Origin: Clostridiales bacterium
Lineage (GTDB): Bacteria; Bacillota; Clostridia; Oscillospirales; Acutalibacteraceae
Reading direction: 5' to 3'
NCBI GenBank assembly: GCA_020860025.1
Contig: JAJBVC010000070.1
Span: 1-12,870 of the forward strand
Length of the DNA stretch: 12,870 nucleotides
Part shown: positions 5,318 to 12,749 of the stretch, piece by piece
Numbering within the stretch: the stretch's first letter is position 1
Layout of the letters: each line of letters begins with the position of its first letter
Program-made: the position numbers and the translations under genes
The notes under the pieces: model-generated
Seen by the model: only the letters and a program-made list of their open reading frames with translations
Database searches by the model: none
Told to the model about the DNA's origin: nothing

Positions 5318-6199
5318 TTATTCTCGACTTAATTTACTTTTCATCTCATCTAAGAGAAGCTCTGCGATAGGTGTAAAAACCTGATGTTTTTTCCAAATTA
5401 CATACATTTTAGTGTCAAGAGGCGGATTTAGAGGTCTAAATGCAAGGTCACTGTCTGCACCCGTATCAATCAGATTATCAAAACAGAGCATATATGCAAC
5501 GCCTTCTTTTACGAACACCGAGCCGTTATAAACAAGGTTAATTGTACCGGAAAGGTTAAGCATATCAACCTTTTCACCGCACCATCTCGGAATATCAACA
5601 AGCATTGATTGTGCTGAACATATAATCGAAAGTCCTATTAAATCATCAATTTCTATACTGCTTTTTGCTGTTAATGGGTCGTCTTTTTTCATTACAAGTC
5701 CCCAGATATTAGTTTCAGGGACTTCAATATAATTGTATTTTGATAGATTAGGCGGTTCTACAATTACGGCAAAATCAATAAGTCCCCTGTCAAGACGTTC
5801 AACAACCTGCTCTGTATTTCCGCTCGTAAGATGATAGCAAAACAGTGGGTACTTCTTGCGAAAATCTTTAATAATACGTGCCAAATATTTAATTTGATGT
5901 GATTCTGCGCACCCAATATGCACTTCCCCTCCCGTCACTATATCAAGAGAATGAAATTCATCGGTAGTTTTATCCACCATTTCCAATATATCCTCGGCTC
6001 TTTTTTGCAGCAACATTCCCTCATTTGTCAATGATAGTCCTACTCTTCCACGGCGAAAGAGTTTCTTTTCAAGCTCATCCTCCAATTCTTTCATCTGCTT
6101 TGAAAGCGTCGGCTGAGATACGTGAAGTGTTTCGGCAGCTCTTGACATATTGCCCGTTCTTGCAATTTCCAAAAAATAACGAAGTACACGAATTTCCAT
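5318..6199 (-). CDS. LysR-family transcriptional regulator
   Basis: A 293-residue LysR-type regulator. The start is placed at the ATG at 6199 (MEIRVLRYFLEIARTGN), eight bases after GGAAAGG; the ATG at 6205 is only two bases from it. Residues 1-60 hold the winged helix-turn-helix, with the typical MSRAAETLHVSQPTLSKQMKELE. A linker helix and a periplasmic-binding-type effector domain (about 87-290) follow. The length is normal for the family. It is transcribed away from the alcohol dehydrogenase operon, the usual layout for a LysR protein that controls the divergent operon and represses itself. A palindrome at 6353-6367 is a good binding-site candidate. The effector is unknown; an aldehyde or redox signal is inferred from the target genes. 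Confidence 0.93.
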   Translation of the reverse strand: MEIRVLRYFLEIARTGNMSRAAETLHVSQPTLSKQMKELEDELEKKLFRRGRVGLSLTNEGMLLQKRAEDILEMVDKTTDEFHSLDIVTGGEVHIGCAESHQIKYLARIIKDFRKKYPLFCYHLTSGNTEQVVERLDRGLIDFAVIVEPPNLSKYNYIEVPETNIWGLVMKKDDPLTAKSSIEIDDLIGLSIICSAQSMLVDIPRWCGEKVDMLNLSGTINLVYNGSVFVKEGVAYMLCFDNLIDTGADSDLAFRPLNPPLDTKMYVIWKKHQVFTPIAELLLDEMKSKLSRE

Positions 6200-6296
6200 T
6201 TTCATAGCCTTTCCGTCTACATATAGTTAATTAAAAATCATCAACATCCTACTGTAGCCTGACAAGATGTGAGAGGGCATTTAATTTATTAGTGTG

Positions 6297-6327
6297 ATTA
6301 TAATACTAATTTTTCTCACGCTTTCAA
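6297..6327 (-). promoter_or_regulatory. Candidate promoter of the LysR gene
   Basis: TTGAAA (6322-6327) and a perfect TATAAT (6297-6302) on the minus strand have a long 19-base spacer. That spacing suggests a weak promoter or one helped by an activator. It starts a leader of about 90 bases. Confidence 0.45.
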
Positions 6328-6329
6328 TT

Positions 6330-6370
6330 ATATCAAGTTTTAGTTATTCCTGTCAAGAATATCTTGATAT
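6330..6370. promoter_or_regulatory. Candidate LysR operator: palindrome plus flanking inverted repeat
   Basis: TCAAGA-ATA-TCTTGA (6353-6367) is a 15-bp palindrome centred at 6360, about 59 bases upstream of the expected start of the dehydrogenase operon, where LysR recognition sites normally lie. A second half-match, ATATCAAG (6330-6337), pairs as an inverted repeat with CTTGATAT (6363-6370), which overlaps the palindrome. The site also lies upstream of the LysR promoter, so one protein could act in both directions. Confidence 0.65.
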
Positions 6371-6383
6371 GATTTATAAGTAT

Positions 6384-6412
6384 TAGACATACTCTGAATG
6401 TATGGATATAAT
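6384..6412 (+). promoter_or_regulatory. Promoter of the alcohol dehydrogenase operon
   Basis: TAGACA (6384-6389) and TATAAT (6407-6412) are exactly 17 bases apart. Transcription would begin near 6419, giving a leader of about 77 bases before the ATG at 6496. Confidence 0.75.
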
Positions 6413-6495
6413 ATAACTGTAAGAGGACATTTCAGTAAGAATTAACTGTTATATTTTCTTATTTAATATTTCAAAAATATATTGGAGGAATTTTT

Positions 6496-7668
6496 ATGAT
6501 GAACTTTAATTTTAACAATCCGACAAATCTTTATTTCGGAACAGGAACACTCAACAAATTGGGCGAGCTTAAAATGCCGGGCAAAAAAGCAATGGTTCTT
6601 ATTTCAAACGGAAAATCAACGAAAGAAAACGGTTATCTTGACCGTACGCTTGCGCAGCTTGAAAAAGCAGGTGTAAAAACGGCTGTCTTCGATAAAATTA
6701 TGGAAAATCCAATTCGTGAAGTTATTATGGAAGGTGCTGCTTTTGCAAAAGAAAACGGCTGTGATTTTATTGTAGCTCTCGGAGGCGGCGCTGTTTTGGA
6801 CAGTTCTGTAGCAATTTCCGCAATGGCTACAAATGACGGCGACCTTTGGGATTATATGGTAGGCGGAACAGGCAAAGCTATGCCACTGAAAAACAGCGGT
6901 CTTCCGATAGTTACAATTACAACAACATCGGGAACAGGCTCGGAAATGAACTGCTGGGGAGTAATTTCCAACCTTGAAACAAAGGAAAAAATCGGCTTTG
7001 GCAATCCGATTTTAAATCCGGTTATTGCAATAGTTGACCCTGAACTTATGGTGACGGTTCCGCCAAAATATACGGCTTATCAGGGATTTGACGCTCTGTT
7101 TCACAATACTGAGGTTATGATGTCAAAAAGCGTTAATATTTTAAGCGAAACGATTGCGCTTTCCGCTATTGAAAATATTGCAAAATATCTTCCTCGTGCC
7201 GTTAAAGACGGCAGCGACATCGAAGCGAGGGAGCATATCGCTTACGGCAGCACTATGGCAGGCATTACAATGCAGCTGACATCGACAACCGCTCAACACA
7301 GTATGGAACACGCTATGAGCGCTTACCACCACAATCTTCCGCACGGCGCCGGACTTATTATGATTTCAAAGGCATTTGCCGAATATTTTATCGAAAAGCA
7401 CGCATGCGACAATCAGTTTATAAAAATGGCAAAGGCTATGGGAATTGAAAATGCCGATAAGCCTGAAGATTTCATAACAGCCCTTACCGATTTACAAAAG
7501 GCTTGCGGTGTTGACGATTTAAAAATGAGCGATTACGGTATTGAAAAAAACGAATGTATGACGTTAGCAATAAACGCAAGAGAAACTATGGGCGGTTTAT
7601 TCCTTGCAAATCCGTGCGAATTAAATGACGAGGACTGTGCAGGTATTTTTGAAAAATCATATAAATAA
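6496..7668 (+). CDS. Iron-containing (type III) alcohol dehydrogenase, butanol-dehydrogenase-like
   Basis: A 390-residue cytosolic oxidoreductase that interconverts aldehydes and alcohols with NAD(P)H. The N-terminal dinucleotide domain has ALGGGAVLD (94-102) and TTTSGTGSE (142-150). The C-terminal helical domain carries the metal ligands expected for the family: Asp199 and His203 in FDALFHNTE, His272 in SMEHAMSAYHH and His283 in LPHG. The cofactor loop GGGAVLDSSVA departs slightly from the common GGGS.xDxAKA. GGAGGA lies 7 bases before the ATG at 6496; a second ATG follows at once. It opens the operon divergent from LysR. The likely role is aldehyde reduction, in fermentation or detoxification, inferred from family and neighbours; the natural substrate cannot be read from the sequence. 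Confidence 0.95.
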   Translation: MMNFNFNNPTNLYFGTGTLNKLGELKMPGKKAMVLISNGKSTKENGYLDRTLAQLEKAGVKTAVFDKIMENPIREVIMEGAAFAKENGCDFIVALGGGAVLDSSVAISAMATNDGDLWDYMVGGTGKAMPLKNSGLPIVTITTTSGTGSEMNCWGVISNLETKEKIGFGNPILNPVIAIVDPELMVTVPPKYTAYQGFDALFHNTEVMMSKSVNILSETIALSAIENIAKYLPRAVKDGSDIEAREHIAYGSTMAGITMQLTSTTAQHSMEHAMSAYHHNLPHGAGLIMISKAFAEYFIEKHACDNQFIKMAKAMGIENADKPEDFITALTDLQKACGVDDLKMSDYGIEKNECMTLAINARETMGGLFLANPCELNDEDCAGIFEKSYK

Positions 7669-7684
7669 GTGAGGGTTTGATTTT

Positions 7685-8269
7685 ATGAATACACACCAGG
7701 CACTTGAACATTTAAGAAACGGTGAAACTGCTTCGGCAAACTCGAATCTGCATATCTGTATGCATAAAATTGCACAGGACGCCTTGAAAATTACTTCTGA
7801 ACTTAACAGTGCTTATCACGAGCCTGAAGAAATAAGACGCATATTCTCAAAACTGATAGGAAAAGAGGTTCCGAAGTCTTTCACATTATTTCCGCCGTTT
7901 TACAGTGAATGTGCAAAGAACATTTTTATCGGCGAAAATGTATTTATAAACTGTGGCTGCCATTTTCAAGACCAAGGCGGTATTTACATCGGCGACAACG
8001 CTTTAATAGGGTCATATGTTGTAATGGCGACTATCAACCACTCTTTATCCCCCGAAAACAGAGCGGATAATCACCCATCTCCTATTCACATAGGCAAAAA
8101 TGTATGGATAGGCTCCGGAGCAATTATTTTGCCCGGAGTAACAATCGGAGATAACACTGTTGTCGGTGCAGGAAGCATTGTAACAAAGGATTTGCCCGCT
8201 AATGTTGTGGCAGTCGGAAACCCATGTAAAATTTTGCGTGAAATAAATGAACACATATTGAGCGTATGA
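7685..8269 (+). CDS. LacA/maltose-type sugar O-acetyltransferase, altered C-terminus
   Basis: A 194-residue left-handed beta-helix acetyltransferase. Hexapeptide-type repeats run from about 78 to 180 (IFIGENVFI, YIGDNALIG, IHIGKNVWIG, VTIGDNTVV). The catalytic His is His119 in MATINHSLSPENR, followed by the typical PSPIHIGKNVWIG. It would transfer acetyl from acetyl-CoA to a sugar or similar hydroxyl acceptor; the N-terminal acceptor-binding part is not the standard LacA start, so the acceptor is uncertain. It begins 16 bases after the dehydrogenase. The last residues (NEHILSV) are encoded by DNA that in another frame reads THIERMKENF, part of an aldo/keto reductase, so the original C-terminus was probably replaced at a deletion joint near 8250. 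The catalytic core is intact. Confidence 0.9.
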   Translation: MNTHQALEHLRNGETASANSNLHICMHKIAQDALKITSELNSAYHEPEEIRRIFSKLIGKEVPKSFTLFPPFYSECAKNIFIGENVFINCGCHFQDQGGIYIGDNALIGSYVVMATINHSLSPENRADNHPSPIHIGKNVWIGSGAIILPGVTIGDNTVVGAGSIVTKDLPANVVAVGNPCKILREINEHILSV

Positions 8270-8439
8270 AAGAGAATTTTAATGTTTTCGACTTTGAACT
8301 GTCAACCAATGATATGCAAACTATTACAGAACTCAATACAAAAACAAGCTCTTTCTTTTCTCACAACGACCCTGCAATAGTTGAATGGTTCGCACAGATG
8401 GTTGAAGAGAGAAAGAAAAATCACGGTTTGAGCAAATAA
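8266..8439 (+). pseudogene. Aldo/keto reductase C-terminal remnant, 57 codons
   Basis: ATG at 8266 overlaps the acetyltransferase stop (ATGA) and opens MKENFNVFDFELSTNDMQTI, then NTKTSSFFSHNDPAIVEWF and a charged tail. This is the typical C-terminal end of a bacterial aldo/keto reductase, including the ENFNVFDFELS strand and SSFFSHNDP. The Tyr-Lys-His catalytic centre and the barrel, about 220 residues, are absent. In the same frame the five codons before the ATG read THIER, also part of the reductase pattern, preceded by a TGA at 8248, so the joint lies near 8250. It could still be translated by coupling, but an isolated piece like this should have no reductase activity. Confidence 0.8.
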
Positions 8440-8457
8440 AAATGGTAGGGGGTTATT

Positions 8458-9591
8458 GTGAAAAGCAAAATTTTTACTGTTATATCTTTGATTCTTATTT
8501 TATCTGTTGTTTTTACCGCCTGCAATTCGGAAAATGCGGTAACGAATGATAATACTGCGCCAGATGAAAGCAGTGCTTCATCACTTGAAGAAACGACTTC
8601 AACTACAGAAGATGATGTAACAACAGATTCACAAGAGGTAAGCTTTGAATGGCAAAAGGACTCCCCTGAAAATCAAGGCACAGACAGCAGTGTTTTAAGC
8701 GATCTGCATAATACTTATGAAAATAATTCTCCTGTGCTTGCAAGCTGTATTGTAAAAAACGGAGTAATTATTGACGAATATTATAAAGACGGCTATGATG
8801 AAACAAGTATATTTGAAATGAATTCCGCTTCAAAGAGTATAACGAGCGCAGTATTCGGTATTGCAACAGACAAAGGATATATTGATTCAACAGACACTTT
8901 AATTTCAGAATACTTCCCCGAAATTTTATCATCTCAGAGTGACTATAAAAAGCAAATAACGATATGGAACTTGCTGACACATACATCCGGTTTCGACTAT
9001 ACGGATGACAGTAGTTGGTACGAGTGGAGAGCGTCTGAAAACTGGGTTGAATACATACTTGAATCAGCGGTAACAGCAGAGCCCGGAACTACATTCAGAT
9101 ATTCGACAGGAAACACACATTTACTGTCAGCCATTTTACAGCAGGCAACAGATACTACTCTTTATGAATTTGCAAAGGAATATTTATTTGATAAAGTAGG
9201 AATGGACAGTGTAACGTGTGAAACGGACTCGCAAGGCATTTCTGACGGCGGAAACGGCTTTTCGATGAATATTTACGATATGCTGAAATTCGGTCAGCTG
9301 TATCTTAATAACGGCGTTTGGCAAGGAGAACAAATAATTTCTTCCGACTGGATAAAAGAATCTACAAGCGTTCAGTTTAAAAGGTCATCGGGAACTGCAG
9401 ATTACGGTTATCAGTGGTGGGTACGAACATTTCAAGGATACGACGCATATTTTGCGCAGGGACACGGCGGACAATTTATATTTGTAATTCCCGAACTCGA
9501 ACTTGTAATCGCATTTACAAGCAATAATACATCTTCAAGCAGCAGTATGTACTGGGAATATGTAAATGATATTGTTTTAGCCTGTATATAA
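8458..9591 (+). CDS. Beta-lactamase-fold serine hydrolase lipoprotein
   Basis: A 377-residue exported serine hydrolase of the class C beta-lactamase/esterase family. GTG at 8458 follows AGGGGG at good spacing. Residues 1-22 form a lipoprotein signal with lipobox FTAC, so Cys22 would be lipidated and the protein held on the outer face of the membrane. A Ser/Thr/Glu-rich linker runs to about residue 60. The active-site motif SASK (Ser123, Lys126), the RYSTGN region (Tyr215) and HGG (336-338, taking the place of KTG) are all present. Such proteins hydrolyse esters, amides or peptides; beta-lactam resistance should not be assumed. It is in the same plus-strand operon, 18 bases after the reductase remnant. 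Confidence 0.92.
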   Translation: MKSKIFTVISLILILSVVFTACNSENAVTNDNTAPDESSASSLEETTSTTEDDVTTDSQEVSFEWQKDSPENQGTDSSVLSDLHNTYENNSPVLASCIVKNGVIIDEYYKDGYDETSIFEMNSASKSITSAVFGIATDKGYIDSTDTLISEYFPEILSSQSDYKKQITIWNLLTHTSGFDYTDDSSWYEWRASENWVEYILESAVTAEPGTTFRYSTGNTHLLSAILQQATDTTLYEFAKEYLFDKVGMDSVTCETDSQGISDGGNGFSMNIYDMLKFGQLYLNNGVWQGEQIISSDWIKESTSVQFKRSSGTADYGYQWWVRTFQGYDAYFAQGHGGQFIFVIPELELVIAFTSNNTSSSSSMYWEYVNDIVLACI

Positions 9592-9608
9592 AAAAGAGGT
9601 AATAAAGA

Positions 9609-10304
9609 ATGAACAGAAAAATGGTTATAATAGTTGCCACTGTAGCAATAATCGCTGTAATCAGTGGATTAACATATTATTTTATCAATAATATATCATC
9701 ACAGGAAAATAAGGATACACAAATGTCAAGTGAAAATACTGCAAATACAGAAACTGAAAAAGCAACCAAAAACACATCAAATGAAGCTGACTTAACTGAT
9801 GAAGAAACAACATCAAGCTCTTCAAAAATCTTAGTTGTTTATTATTCGGCAACAAACAATACTCAAAGAGTTGCTCAAACAATCGCAGAAAATACAGAAG
9901 CGGACATTTTTGAGATTGAGCCTGCTGAGCCATACACGGATGATGATTTAGACTGGACAGATGAAAACAGCCGTGTATCTCTTGAACACAACAACGAGAG
10001 CCTTCGTAACGTTGAACTTATAAGTACAGCTGTTGATAATTGGAGTGACTATGACACAGTATTCATAGGCTATCCAATCTGGTGGGGAATTGCCGCCTGG
10101 CCTGTAAATAATTTTATAAGTGATAATGACTTTACAGGAAAAACAGTAATACCGTTTTGTACATCAGCGTCTTCAGGCTTGGGACAAAGCGGAGAATTGC
10201 TTGAAGAAATGGCAGGTACTGGCAACTGGCAAGACGGAATGAGGTTCAGCTCATCAGCATCCGACAGTGAGATTGCCGATTGGATTGATGAACGTAATCT
10301 ATAA
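9609..10304 (+). CDS. Membrane-anchored flavodoxin, predicted to face outward
   Basis: A 231-residue protein with MNRK, then a hydrophobic segment (about 5-27), a Ser/Thr/Glu-rich linker (about 30-72) and a flavodoxin domain (about 73-231). FMN contacts are visible: the phosphate loop YSATNNTQ (79-86) and GYPIWWG (154-160), and the PFCTSASSGLG stretch typical of this flavodoxin subgroup. The positive N-terminus suggests N-in, C-out topology, so the flavin domain would sit outside the membrane. No lipobox Cys is present, unlike several relatives that are lipoproteins. It is the last gene of the LysR-linked operon, 17 bases after the serine hydrolase, with GAGG ahead of the ATG. Electron transfer at the cell surface is the inferred role; the redox partner is unknown. 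Confidence 0.92.
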   Translation: MNRKMVIIVATVAIIAVISGLTYYFINNISSQENKDTQMSSENTANTETEKATKNTSNEADLTDEETTSSSSKILVVYYSATNNTQRVAQTIAENTEADIFEIEPAEPYTDDDLDWTDENSRVSLEHNNESLRNVELISTAVDNWSDYDTVFIGYPIWWGIAAWPVNNFISDNDFTGKTVIPFCTSASSGLGQSGELLEEMAGTGNWQDGMRFSSSASDSEIADWIDERNL

Positions 10305-10314
10305 ATATTTGCAA

Positions 10315-10360
10315 AAAAGAATGGCTGTCACTTCAAATTGAAGTGAACAGTCATTCTTTT
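10315..10360. terminator. Bidirectional terminator between convergent operons
   Basis: AAAGAATG and CATTCTTT at the outside, CTGT/ACAG in the middle and ACTTCA/TGAAGT inside form a long stem with small mismatches. T-rich tracts follow it on the plus strand and A-rich ones precede it, so it can end both the flavodoxin operon and the opposing TetR-MATE transcript. Confidence 0.85.
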
Positions 10361-10409
10361 ATATTTTTTGTACAGATATAGTTTATCGTTTTACACGGAC
10401 AAAACTTTT

Positions 10410-10574
10410 CTATTTATCATTTGCAGTATCTTTAAGCATATTCATAATTGTTTCTACAGATTTTTCTACACCGACAGAGCTGTCAATAACCAAATCATAG
10501 TTATGCATATCTCCCCAGTTTTTACCGGTAATATTACGGTAATATGCTCTTCGTGAAGCGGTTCTTTGCTGAGA
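10410..10574 (-). pseudogene. C-terminal remnant of a cytidylate-kinase-like protein
   Basis: In the frame ending at 10410 the minus strand reads SRRAYYRNITGKNWGDMHN, then YDLVIDSSVGVEKSVETIMN and a short tail. This matches the C-terminal pattern of the cytidylate-kinase-like family (R..YY...TGK.WG....Y.L.IDSS.G...). The P-loop and the rest of the kinase are missing. The piece lies in another frame from the end of the MATE gene, which reads into it. Cytidylate-kinase-like genes are, from memory, sometimes found next to MATE genes in gut Clostridia, so a deletion joining two former neighbours is likely. No independent ribosome site is evident. Confidence 0.65.
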
Positions 10575-11955
10575 ATTTTTTACTGTCTTTCTTTTTGAAT
10601 ACAAAATAAAAGCAAATACAGATAATCAGCTGTGTATAGGTTGCCATTGCGCCGAAAAATCCGACTTGAAACAGAGTTGCATCAGGCTGTTTGGAAATAA
10701 ACAATATAATCGGAATACGAACACAAAAGGCACCGATTAAACCCTGTGTCATAGAAAATGTAGAATGACCCTGTCCGTTGAAATAGCCTGTTATCATCAA
10801 AAGCAAACAAGCGACCAAAGCATCTGCGGCATAGCCCTTTAGATATTCGGCGGCATAATAGATTGACTGAGCATCGGAAGTGAAAATTCTTGCCATTACA
10901 CTTCCGCCGAAATAGCAAAGCAGTGAAAGCATTACGCCTGCACCGATTGATGTAAAAATCATATAGCGAAGTCCTTTTTTGATTCGCTTTGGCTGTTTTG
11001 CTCCGACATTCTGGGCTGTAAAAACCGACATTGACTGAAGAAATGCTACGGGAATAGCCATCATAAAAGCCGTAAGCTTATTATCTACGGAATATCCTGA
11101 GGCTATAGCCGACCATACGGTAGAATCGTTGCCCAAATGATTTGCTACCGAATTGATAACTACAAAAGAGAAATTCGTCAAGAAGTCCTGAGTAGCAAGC
11201 GGCACACCTGCCAAAAGAATGGACTTTGTCTCTCCCGAATGGAAACGAATACTCTTTTTATTGACATCAAACGGCAATTCCTTGCGGCTTATAATTATTA
11301 ACGAAAGCACTACGCTGACCGCTTGTGCCGAAATTGTTGCAATAGCAACACCTTTTACACCGAGCCCCGCAACAATTACCAAAATTAAATCAAGAGCAAT
11401 ATTTACAACACAGGCTATGCCTACGAATACTAACGGCAAATTTGAATTTCCGATACCTTTAAACAGACCGCTGATTCCGTTATATGCTGTAATAAATATA
11501 AGACCGCCGCCGCAAATTCTAAGATAAGCAGTCGTTAGTTCTACATCGGGAGCATTCATCCAAACAGAAAAATACGGTGCGCCTATTTCCATAATTAAAG
11601 TAAGCGCAACCGCCATAACCGCAAAAATACAAATAGCAGAGCCAACAGTTCTTGTAGCACCATCTCTGTCTTTCGCACCGATAAATCTGCCCAAAGTAAC
11701 GGTGATACCTGTTGTGAGTCCCTGAATTACATAGGTAATGAGTGTCATAATCATACCGCCGGTTCCCACAGCAGCGGTAGCGTTTTACGTTATTGTAGCA
11801 TCATCGGACACAAACTGACCTATAACCAACAGGTCAACAGCAGCATACATCGCCTGAAGAAATGTTGCAGCCATAACAGGCAACATAAACTTCATCATAG
11901 GAGCGAAAATTGAACCTGAAACGAGTGTACTTTTTTCTTTAGTGCGAGCTGTCAT
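10534..11955 (-). pseudogene. MATE-family multidrug efflux gene with in-frame TAA and altered C-terminus
   Basis: The frame from the ATG at 11955 to 10534 encodes a MATE transporter of about 470 residues with many hydrophobic segments. The N-terminus (FAPMMKFMLPVMAATFLQAMYAAVDLLVIGQF) and later segments fit the family, but codon 57 is TAA (11785-11787), splitting it. The downstream part (from a GTG at 11769, 411 residues) lacks the first helices and should not work alone. The start overlaps the TetR stop (ATGA), a coupled operon. The last 14 or so residues (after KKKDSK) come from out-of-frame kinase-like DNA. MATE proteins export drugs or toxic compounds using Na+ or H+ gradients. A sequencing error at the TAA is the main alternative to true inactivation. 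Confidence 0.8.
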
Positions 11956-12584
11956 TTTTCAGACACCGCCCAAGGCTTTTCTATCAAACGATTAACCTTT
12001 TCTTTTGCGGAATCGGAAATACCGAGCGTTTTTTCAAGCATCCAAAAAAATGCTTCTTCCTTGCGTTTTCTTACTTCCTTGCTCCAGGAAAATGCTCTTG
12101 GGTCGTGAAGCTCGGATGCGCAAAACAGCAATTCTACACATTCCTGCGGATACGGAGTGGAAAACTCTCCTGCTTTTATTCCCTCCTCAACAATTTCAGT
12201 CATAATAGGCGTGAAACGCATAAGACTGCGGTTAAAGCTCTTTTGATGAAGCTCGGAGTTTCCGTTTTCATATAAGCCATCCGCCATCATTCCACTGTGC
12301 GAAAGAAGTTGAATTACTTTAACAAGCTTTTGTGCAGCTGAAAAGGATTTATCATCGGCAATCCTACGCATAGACACCTCACGCTGTTCAATCTGGCGGT
12401 CAATCATAGCCAAGAGTATATCCTCTTTGTTTTTAAAGTGGTAATATAATGTTCCTTTTGCAATACCGGTCGCTTCCATAATATCTTCGGTTGTTGCTTT
12501 AGCATAGCCTTTTTCGTTAAATAATTTTTCCGCAGCATCAAGTATTTCTGCTTTGCGGACAACAGGATCTTTAATAGTTCTCAA
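11952..12584 (-). CDS. TetR/AcrR-family transcriptional repressor
   Basis: A 210-residue repressor with an N-terminal TetR helix-turn-helix at about 12-58: ILDAAEKLFNEKGYAKATTE followed by DIMEATGIAKGTLYYHFKNKE. The C-terminal helical domain (about 65-200) would bind the inducing ligand. The start is a TTG at 12584 preceded by AAAGGAGAA at the right distance; there is no nearby ATG. The stop overlaps the start of the MATE gene, so regulator and pump are co-transcribed and translationally coupled. A perfect palindrome on its own promoter shows likely autorepression. The ligand is probably a substrate of the pump, an inference from this common layout. Confidence 0.93.
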   Translation of the reverse strand: MRTIKDPVVRKAEILDAAEKLFNEKGYAKATTEDIMEATGIAKGTLYYHFKNKEDILLAMIDRQIEQREVSMRRIADDKSFSAAQKLVKVIQLLSHSGMMADGLYENGNSELHQKSFNRSLMRFTPIMTEIVEEGIKAGEFSTPYPQECVELLFCASELHDPRAFSWSKEVRKRKEEAFFWMLEKTLGISDSAKEKVNRLIEKPWAVSEK

Positions 12585-12598
12585 TGTTATTTCTCCTT

Positions 12599-12617
12599 TA
12601 GACCGACCGTCGGTCTA
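12599..12617. promoter_or_regulatory. TetR operator, perfect 19-bp palindrome
   Basis: TAGACCGACCGTCGGTCTA has nine-base arms that pair perfectly around one central base. It lies directly after the -10 box (12623-12628), over the expected transcription start near 12616, so bound repressor would block the promoter. The form is typical of TetR-family operators. Confidence 0.9.
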
Positions 12618-12622
12618 TATGA

Positions 12623-12651
12623 ATTATAACACTACTTTCTATAAATTTCAA
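12623..12651 (-). promoter_or_regulatory. Promoter of the TetR-MATE operon
   Basis: TTGAAA (12646-12651) and TATAAT (12623-12628) on the minus strand are 17 bases apart, followed at once by the operator palindrome. Confidence 0.85.
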
Positions 12652-12692
12652 GTGGTATTTTATATCTTTAAAATTTGTTTTTACGCAAAAGA

Positions 12693-12723
12693 TTTTATTC
12701 GTAAAAAGTGCCAAGGATTTAAC
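12693..12723 (-). terminator. Minus-strand terminator facing in from the right
   Basis: AGTGCC-A-AGG and CCT-C-GGCACT (12698-12723) form a ten-position stem with one mismatch around a six-base loop, followed on the minus strand by TTTTTACG. It would end a transcript coming from beyond 12750, which the putative insertion sequence now separates from its gene. Confidence 0.6.
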
Positions 12724-12749
12724 CTCGGCACTCTCAATTTAAATACTTA

